Assembly (NCBI RefSeq): GCF_016758255.1
Contig: NZ_QYAD01000004.1
Location: 186,001 to 250,000, forward strand
DNA from: Leucobacter chromiireducens subsp. chromiireducens
Lineage (GTDB): Bacteria > Actinomycetota > Actinomycetes > Actinomycetales > Microbacteriaceae
DNA length: 64,000 bases
Direction of reading: 5' to 3'
The first letter of the stretch is position 1. Each line of letters opens with the position of its first letter. Positions 59,163 through 64,000 of this stretch are shown piece by piece. The notes below the pieces were generated by a model that saw only the letters and a list, made by a program, of their open reading frames with translations, did no database searches and was not told the DNA's origin. Position numbers and translations under genes: made by a program.

Positions 59163-60570
59163 GCAACAGAGTAGCACTGATCGCATCATCACCGAGCTCG
59201 AGCGTTGGATCTCAGGGGCGGCAGCCGGCGCACAGCTCCCCTCCGGTAGGGAACTCGCAACCAGGTTCGGTGCGGGCCCGGTCACCGTGCAGCGCGCGAT
59301 GCATACGCTCGCCGAACGCGGGCTCATCGAGAGCAGGCCTGGCGTTGGCACGTTCGTTCGGCGCATCCGCGCACAGACGCCCGCCGACTACTCCTGGCAA
59401 ACGGCTGCGCTTGCCCCCGGCCAGGCGAGCACCACCGCGCTCCCCCACGCACAGCGCTCGGTAGCGCCCGGCACAATCGAGCTGCACTCGGGCTACCCGG
59501 TGCAGGAGCTCCTCCCCGCAGGGTTGGTCCGTGCCGCAGCCGCGCGCGCGGCACGCACGCCCGACGCACTCACTCGCGCCCCCGCTGCGGGACTCCCCGC
59601 GCTGCAAGCCTGGTTTGCAGCCGAGCTGGGCACGGACCCCGAGAGCGGCACTGTGCATGCGGCGAGAGAAGTGAGTATCGTGCCGGGCAGCCAGAGCGCG
59701 CTCAGCTCGGTGTTCCGCGCACTTGTGGGCGCGGGCGGCGCGCTCGCGATCGAGTCGCCGAGCTACTGGGGAGCGCTCCTCGCGGCGCACCAGGTGAGCG
59801 TGCGCCTTATTCCGATCGCCTCCGGCCCGGCGGGGCCTGACCCAGAGGAACTTGCACGGGCGCTCCACGAATCTGGGGCACGCGCGTTCTACGCCCAGCC
59901 GAGCTTCGCAAACCCGCAGGGCGGGCAGTGGGGCGCGGAGCGGGGCCGCGTCATCCTCGACGTACTCCGCGAACACCGTGCGTTTCTCATCGAAGACGAC
60001 TGGGCCAGAGACTTTGGCATCACCCCACCGACACCACCGCTCGCTCGCGCTGACCGCGACGGTCGCGTCGTCTACATTCGCTCGCTCACCAAGAGCCTCT
60101 CACCGGCGGTGCGGGTCGGCGCGGTGATTGCGCGAGGCCCCGCACGCGACCGCATCCTTGCCGACCTGGTCGCTGAGACGATGTACGTGAGCCCTCTGCT
60201 GCAGTCGATCGCTCATGATGTCGTGACGAGCTCCGGGTGGCGCACCCACCTGCGAGCGCTGCCTGAGCTCCTTCGTCACCGACGCGACGCACTGCTCGAC
60301 GCGCTGGCGACTCACGCCCCCGCGGTTCACGTGGCGGCCGTCCCCCAGGGAGGGCTCAACGTGTGGGCTCAGCTACCGGCGGGCACAAACGCCCAGCGCA
60401 CCGTCCGCGACTGCGAGGCACGAGGCCTGGCGGTCGCGGCGGGCGATGCGTGGTTTCCCGCAGAGCCCCCAGCGCCTCACCTGCGGCTGAACTTCGCGGG
60501 CCCCGAGCCCGAGCGGTATCCCGACGCGGCGCGAATCCTCGGCGAGGTGCTCACCGCACAGCTAGGCTGA
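59161..60570 (+). CDS. MocR-type PLP-dependent transcriptional regulator
   Basis: The 469-residue protein joins an N-terminal GntR winged helix (about residues 5-70, with LPSGRELATRFGAGPVTVQR and SRPGVGTFV) to a class I aminotransferase domain. The PLP lysine is in RSLTKSLSPAVRVG near residue 310, with FANPQGG and LIEDDWARDFG supplying other cofactor contacts. Such regulators sense amino acids, GABA or pyridoxal phosphate and control nearby transport genes. EamA is divergent at the start codon, and a pyridoxal kinase lies 5 kb upstream. A TACTAT box lies eight bases before the ATG at 59161. Confidence 0.9.
   Translation: MQQSSTDRIITELERWISGAAAGAQLPSGRELATRFGAGPVTVQRAMHTLAERGLIESRPGVGTFVRRIRAQTPADYSWQTAALAPGQASTTALPHAQRSVAPGTIELHSGYPVQELLPAGLVRAAAARAARTPDALTRAPAAGLPALQAWFAAELGTDPESGTVHAAREVSIVPGSQSALSSVFRALVGAGGALAIESPSYWGALLAAHQVSVRLIPIASGPAGPDPEELARALHESGARAFYAQPSFANPQGGQWGAERGRVILDVLREHRAFLIEDDWARDFGITPPTPPLARADRDGRVVYIRSLTKSLSPAVRVGAVIARGPARDRILADLVAETMYVSPLLQSIAHDVVTSSGWRTHLRALPELLRHRRDALLDALATHAPAVHVAAVPQGGLNVWAQLPAGTNAQRTVRDCEARGLAVAAGDAWFPAEPPAPHLRLNFAGPEPERYPDAARILGEVLTAQLG
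60563..60568 (+). promoter_or_regulatory. -10 element TAGGCT of a leaderless GntR promoter
   Basis: TAGGCT lies in the final codons of the MocR gene and its last T begins that gene's TGA stop. Six bases follow before the GntR ATG at 60575. Confidence 0.62.
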
Positions 60571-60574
60571 GCGC

Positions 60575-60997
60575 ATGACCGACCCAGCCGAGCACGACGC
60601 CGCACCTCTCGCGAAACTGCTTGCGTTTCGCGCCGATCCACAGCGCGCGGCGCCCCCGGCGCACCAGCTTCGCGAGCACGTGTTCACTGCAATCCAGAGC
60701 GGCGAGCTCGCTCCCGGCACACGTCTCCCGACCGTTCGCGCACTCGCCGACGCGACCGGGCTCGCCCCCAATACCGTTGCGAGCGCCTACCGAGCACTCG
60801 ACGATGCCGGCGCCATCGAGGGGCGCGGGCGGGCAGGAACGTTTGTTTCGCTCGCGGCGCGCGGTGACGCCGAGGCGCACCGCGCCGCGTTGGAGTTCGC
60901 CGAGCGAGCCCACGTACTTGGCATCACCCTCGAGCAGGCGATCGAACTCGTGCGCGAGGCGTTCCGGGCACAGTCGGGGTCTTCGAAAACTCGTTAA
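60575..60997 (+). CDS. GntR-family regulator (YtrA-like)
   Basis: The 140-residue protein is a short GntR regulator of the YtrA subfamily. The winged helix runs from LREHVFTAIQSGELAPGTRL to LADATGLAPNTVASAYRALD and the wing GRGRAGTFVSL. After it comes a short C-terminal helical region with EFAERAHVLGITLEQAIELV, too small to be an effector domain. YtrA-type regulators control ABC transporter or envelope genes, but none is adjacent. The ATG at 60575 is six bases after a TAGGCT box. It lies between two other regulators, MocR and MarR. Confidence 0.88.
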   Translation: MTDPAEHDAAPLAKLLAFRADPQRAAPPAHQLREHVFTAIQSGELAPGTRLPTVRALADATGLAPNTVASAYRALDDAGAIEGRGRAGTFVSLAARGDAEAHRAALEFAERAHVLGITLEQAIELVREAFRAQSGSSKTR

Positions 60998-60998
60998 G

Positions 60999-61010
60999 CA
61001 CTTGATAGTG
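60999..61010. promoter_or_regulatory. Palindromic operator-like site CACTTGATAGTG before the MarR gene
   Basis: CACT and AGTG flank TGAT, giving a perfect inverted repeat that overlaps the TAGTGT -10 box at 61006-61011. It lies nine to twenty bases before the MarR ATG, a position suited to autorepression. Confidence 0.5.
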
Positions 61011-61018
61011 TTGAGGTC

Positions 61019-61501
61019 ATGGATCCTCGCATCGATATGAAGCACGAGCTGCTACTCGAGCACGCCGCTCAGCGCTCTGCCGCGGCACGCACAATTATGG
61101 CCGTGCTGCAGACCGCGACAATGATCGATCGCGCCTGTGCCGCGCAGCTTGCGCGACACGATCTCTCAGAGGGCAGACTCTCCGTGCTGCTCGCCGTCGC
61201 GCGGCGCGGCAACGCCACACCAGCCGAGCTCGCTGAAGATCTGGATGTCACGCGCGCCGCAATCACGGGACTCTGCGACGGGCTCGTGCGGCAGGAACTC
61301 ATTGCCCGCGGTCCCCATCCGAGCGACCGTCGCTCACTCACCATCACGCTCACCCCCGCGGGCGAGCGCACCCTCGATGCACTGAGCCCCGAGTACGGCG
61401 CGTGGATCGGGGAGCTCGCCGCGGGCCTCGATCAGACCGCACTCAGCGGCGCGCTCGCCACTCTCGGTGCGCTGCAGGCGCAGCTCGAGGAGCGCGAGTG
61501 A
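61019..61501 (+). CDS. MarR-family transcriptional regulator
   Basis: The 160-residue protein has the MarR winged-helix core: SEGRLSVLLAVARRGNATPA, ELAEDLDVTRAAITGLCDGL (recognition helix) and the wing RGPHPSDRRSLTITLTPAG, where the DRR motif contacts DNA. Helices at both ends form the dimer interface. Ligands are often phenolic or oxidised compounds. A TAGTGT box seven bases before the ATG at 61019 suggests a near-leaderless transcript. The stop overlaps the next start by four bases (GTGA), so the MarR protein and the AlkC-like repair protein are translated together, hinting at control of that gene. Confidence 0.9.
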   Translation: MDPRIDMKHELLLEHAAQRSAAARTIMAVLQTATMIDRACAAQLARHDLSEGRLSVLLAVARRGNATPAELAEDLDVTRAAITGLCDGLVRQELIARGPHPSDRRSLTITLTPAGERTLDALSPEYGAWIGELAAGLDQTALSGALATLGALQAQLEERE

Positions 61502-62265
61502 TTGCCGGTGCGAGCAGCATGCGCGCGATCCCGGCGGATCACCTTGCCGCACTCGAGGCAGGAACCGCCGAGGCGCGGACGCTGAGCGAGGCGCTCGCAA
61601 TCGATCACGGTGCGCTGCTCCGCGCAGCGATCCCCGCCGCCTCTGCGAAGTTGCGCGAGGCAGCAGATGCCACCCAACAGCTCGGCATCCTTCGCCGGAT
61701 GCACGCCGTTGGCACGGCCCTGCACCGCTTCTTACCGCCCGCGGAGCTCTCGCTGCTCGCCGAGCACCCCTCCGACACCGTTCGCGGCTGGTGGTGTTTT
61801 GCTCTCGCCGCCGACCAGCAACGCGAGCTCCCAGAGCTACTCGCGGCGGCGGCTCCCCGAGCGGACGACCGCTGCTTCACCGTGCGCGAGTGGGTCTGGA
61901 TGGCCCTGAGACCCCGCCTCACGGAAGATCTTCCGCAAGCGATATCGCTCCTCACGCAGTGGACCGGGTCCACGTCCGCGTACGTACGCCGCTTCGCGAG
62001 CGAGTCGCTTCGCCCCCGAGGCGTGTGGGCGAAGCACATCGCCGAGTTCACGAGCACGCCAGCACTCGGGGAACCGCTCCTCGAACCGCTCCGCGCCGAT
62101 CCCGATCGATATGTCCAGGACTCGGTAGCAAACTGGATCAACGACGCATCGAAGACGCAGCCCGACTGGGCGCGGGCAATCATCGCGCGGTGGTTGCGGG
62201 AAAGCCCCTCTCAGGCAACCGAGCGCATCGCCCGGCGCGCGCTGCGCTCCCTCCCCTCGGAGTAG
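61498..62265 (+). CDS. AlkC/AlkD-like HEAT-repeat DNA alkylation repair protein
   Basis: The 255-residue protein consists of repeated helical pairs and has the segments typical of AlkC-type glycosylases: TVRGWWCFALAADQQRE, FTVREWVWMALRPRL (about residues 126-140), TSAYVRRFASESLRPRGVW and DPDRYVQDSVANWINDASK. AlkC and AlkD excise alkylated purines, flipping no base, through a HEAT-like fold. Trp residues in these segments suit the DNA-binding groove. The start GTG 61498 is coupled to the MarR gene. I see no terminator in the 36 bases to the convergent jetC gene, so the ends of the two transcripts could collide. Confidence 0.78.
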   Translation: MIAGASSMRAIPADHLAALEAGTAEARTLSEALAIDHGALLRAAIPAASAKLREAADATQQLGILRRMHAVGTALHRFLPPAELSLLAEHPSDTVRGWWCFALAADQQRELPELLAAAAPRADDRCFTVREWVWMALRPRLTEDLPQAISLLTQWTGSTSAYVRRFASESLRPRGVWAKHIAEFTSTPALGEPLLEPLRADPDRYVQDSVANWINDASKTQPDWARAIIARWLRESPSQATERIARRALRSLPSE

Positions 62266-62301
62266 CCGCCGCGGCGAGAATGCTCCCGCCGCGATGGGGC
62301 G

Positions 62302-64000
62302 CTAGCCGGCCGGAAGCGCGACCTTTGGCTTCGCCCACGAGCGGCCCTGCGTATCCTTCAGGATGTCGTACTCGACGTCCACGTGCGGCTCGATCGCACT
62401 GTACTTATCGTTCGGCGCGCCGATGATCAGCTGGAAGCCGAGCCCCCGCCATGCGCCGATCGCGCGCTTCGTGAAGTGCGCGTCCGCCTTGATGAGCGCC
62501 TCATCGAGGAACACCGGCGCATAGCGCGGCCGCTCTGCGTCAGCATCGCCGAGCTGATAGCGGAGCGCGGCCCCGACGATGAACGCGATGAGCTCCTGCG
62601 ACTCCCCGCCCGACTTCTCGCCGATGTGGTCGTAGAGTGCGGCGTGCGCGCGCGTCTCGGCGTGCACCTTCTCGGCGCTCACGCGCACGTGATTGCGAAC
62701 GTCGATGAGGTCGGAGAAATCGGGCGCGGTGCGACGCATGCGTCCGATGAGGCGCGCCATCCGCTCGTACACGTGCGCCCGCTCGGCGTCAGTGCCCGCT
62801 GCGTCGATCAAGGCGCGCACCTCGCGAAGCTCGGCGCGGAAGCGACGTCGGGGCTCGGTCTGGTGTTCGCGCGGGGTGATCTGCAGGCGGTGGTCGTCAT
62901 CGTAGAACGGCAGATCGCGCATGATGCGGTTGACCGGCTCGATACGCTCGCGGATCTCACGAAGCGCGCGACCAAGGGCCGAATCAAGGTTTGCGAGATC
63001 ATTTCCGGAGAGCCGGAGGAGGCTCTCCTTCCACTCGGCCTCGAGCTCGTGCAGCCCGCTCGCCTCAAGCTCGGCGAGAATCCGCTCGAAGTCCGCCAGT
63101 GAGGCATCGGGGTCTGCGCGCAGGGTCGGGTTCGGCCACGCCTCGAGGAACGATTCGAGGGTACGCCGCAGCCCGTCGCGCTGCTCTTCGAGCGTGGCCT
63201 GTGCCACCGCCTGGTCCTCCAGCATGCGCCGTCCCGCAGAGTCGAGCGCGGCGTCGAAGCGCGCAAGTTCTGCGGCGCTGCCCGCAGCACCGCCCTCGGT
63301 GAGCTCGAAACGAGAGCGCAGGTAGTTCAGCTGCTCCGGGGCAACTCCGCGCTCCGCGTCCTCAGCCTCGTCCACCGCCTGCTGCGCTTCATCCACCTCA
63401 TCGGTGATTCGGGCCCACTGCTCCGCGATGCGCTCCTGCTCACCCTTCGCACGGCCAATCTGCTCCTGCAGGCTGCCGACCTTCGCGCGCACCGCGGCAA
63501 GCTGCTGCTGCACGGCAGCAATCTCGGGGTTGCCCTCGGTCACCTCTGCGATGATGCCGGCCCAGCGCTGCTGCTCGCGCTCCACCGCTGCAACGTCGAG
63601 CTCATCCCAGTTCGCCTCGCGCACCGCGGAGTAGGCCACGAGTCGAGCCTCCAGCGCGTCGAGCGCTCCATCTGCATCGGACTCAGCGCGCGCCGCGTCG
63701 CTCAGCTCGGCCTCGATCAGCGCGAGCTCCGCATCGAGCTCGGCGATGCGGCGTTGATTCGAGAAACCCAGCACGTTTCGCCGTCCCTGACCGCCGTGCG
63801 CTCCACGGCTGCCCTGCGACAGCTGCCCCGCAATCGTGAGCGCCTGCGCGTGATCGCTGAGCTCCGAGGCTCGGTCCACGCACACGAAGTCGTACTGGCG
63901 TTCCAGCCGCTCCTGCAGCCAGCCAGTAAACGGGGTGTCGCGGTAGTCGAGTCTCCCAGGCAGGCGCCGCGGTTCGAGCCGTGCGACGAGCGGGGCACCG
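62302..64000 (-). CDS. jetC: JetC-like SMC/MukB-type ATPase of a Wadjet system, N-terminus missing
   Basis: The frame is open to the right edge and the last 565 residues are present. They begin within the hinge-proximal region GWLQERLERQYDFVCVDRAS and NVLGFSNQRRIAELDAEL, continue through a long coiled coil (roughly 62900-63770), and end in a nucleotide-binding head with the ABC signature EKSGGESQELIAFIVGAALR and Walker B APVFLDEALIKADAHFTKR, then IIGAPNDKYSAIEPHVDVEY. These are features of JetC, the MukB-like subunit of Wadjet and MksBEFG plasmid-defence condensins, rather than of RecN or SbcC. The Walker A lies off-window. The usual downstream jetD is absent: the next gene is the convergent alkylation-repair gene. 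Confidence 0.82.
   Translation of the reverse strand, partial: GAPLVARLEPRRLPGRLDYRDTPFTGWLQERLERQYDFVCVDRASELSDHAQALTIAGQLSQGSRGAHGGQGRRNVLGFSNQRRIAELDAELALIEAELSDAARAESDADGALDALEARLVAYSAVREANWDELDVAAVEREQQRWAGIIAEVTEGNPEIAAVQQQLAAVRAKVGSLQEQIGRAKGEQERIAEQWARITDEVDEAQQAVDEAEDAERGVAPEQLNYLRSRFELTEGGAAGSAAELARFDAALDSAGRRMLEDQAVAQATLEEQRDGLRRTLESFLEAWPNPTLRADPDASLADFERILAELEASGLHELEAEWKESLLRLSGNDLANLDSALGRALREIRERIEPVNRIMRDLPFYDDDHRLQITPREHQTEPRRRFRAELREVRALIDAAGTDAERAHVYERMARLIGRMRRTAPDFSDLIDVRNHVRVSAEKVHAETRAHAALYDHIGEKSGGESQELIAFIVGAALRYQLGDADAERPRYAPVFLDEALIKADAHFTKRAIGAWRGLGFQLIIGAPNDKYSAIEPHVDVEYDILKDTQGRSWAKPKVALPAG

Noticed and set aside
62302-64000. Alternative identification as SbcC or RecN
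   Set aside because: The SGGESQ signature, the FLDEALIKADAHF Walker B and the NVLGFSNQRR region fit JetC/MukB better; no Cys hook or RecN-type motif is seen, and no sbcD is adjacent in view.
1-64000. Prophage, insertion sequence or integrative element
   Set aside because: No transposase, integrase, phage structural gene or attachment-site duplication was recognised. The only tRNA gene, at 47348-47432, shows no duplicated 3' end nearby.

Overview
The window is high-GC actinobacterial chromosome with dense, short-gapped operons, GTG starts and many ATGA/GTGA overlaps. A cytochrome bcc-aa3 supercomplex, mycothiol ligase MshC, RbpA, pafBC, a HelY-type helicase and an actinobacterial DUF3043 protein place it in Actinomycetota. 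Gene content and order fit Microbacteriaceae (Leucobacter-like); the genus is an inference. No insertion sequence, prophage, rRNA or CRISPR array was seen.

Layout. 0-2 kb: tail of an unidentified gene, flavin reductase, sodA, trpF. 2-5.4 kb: a BCCT osmolyte transporter and a membrane-anchored M23 peptidase. 5.4-18 kb: a respiratory block with divergent trpD and ctaE-qcrCAB, then the opposing ctaC-ctaD-ctaF-GNAT-TetR run, mntH, an A-type Fe-S carrier and DUF3043. 18-24 kb: hisD-nrdR-pyrD, a TSUP permease, a large methyltransferase and an NAD(P)-binding protein. 24-31.5 kb: gltBD, preceded by what looks like a complete GlnR operator, and an SDR. 31.5-42.6 kb: rbpA, then tatC-helY-lnt, pafBC, an FKBP-like lipoprotein, HAD-trmI and a PAC2 protein. 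This matches the mycobacterial arrangement, but the Pup-proteasome genes and tatA are absent from their usual places. 42.7-55.4 kb: uppP-mshC, an M20 peptidase, an SDR, tRNA-Leu(GAG), ybaK, an SF2 helicase, an SGNH hydrolase, a GerW-like protein, gluQ, an FAD oxidase, a pyridoxal kinase and a fluC pair. 55.5-58.2 kb: a manganese-type ABC importer. 58.2-64 kb: a more accessory-looking stretch with an EamA exporter, three consecutive regulators (MocR, GntR, MarR), an AlkC-like protein and the C-terminal part of a Wadjet JetC/MukB-like ATPase that runs off the right edge.

Common regulatory logic. Nine genes share the same start architecture: a TANNNT (or CATAAT) -10 element, exactly six bases, then ATG or GTG, with no Shine-Dalgarno at usable spacing. 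They are best explained as leaderless transcripts. The two manganese transporters (mntH and the ABC importer) carry a near-identical 22-bp palindromic operator over their -10 elements. The gltBD upstream region carries four 5-bp half-sites at strict 11-bp spacing matching the GlnR consensus.
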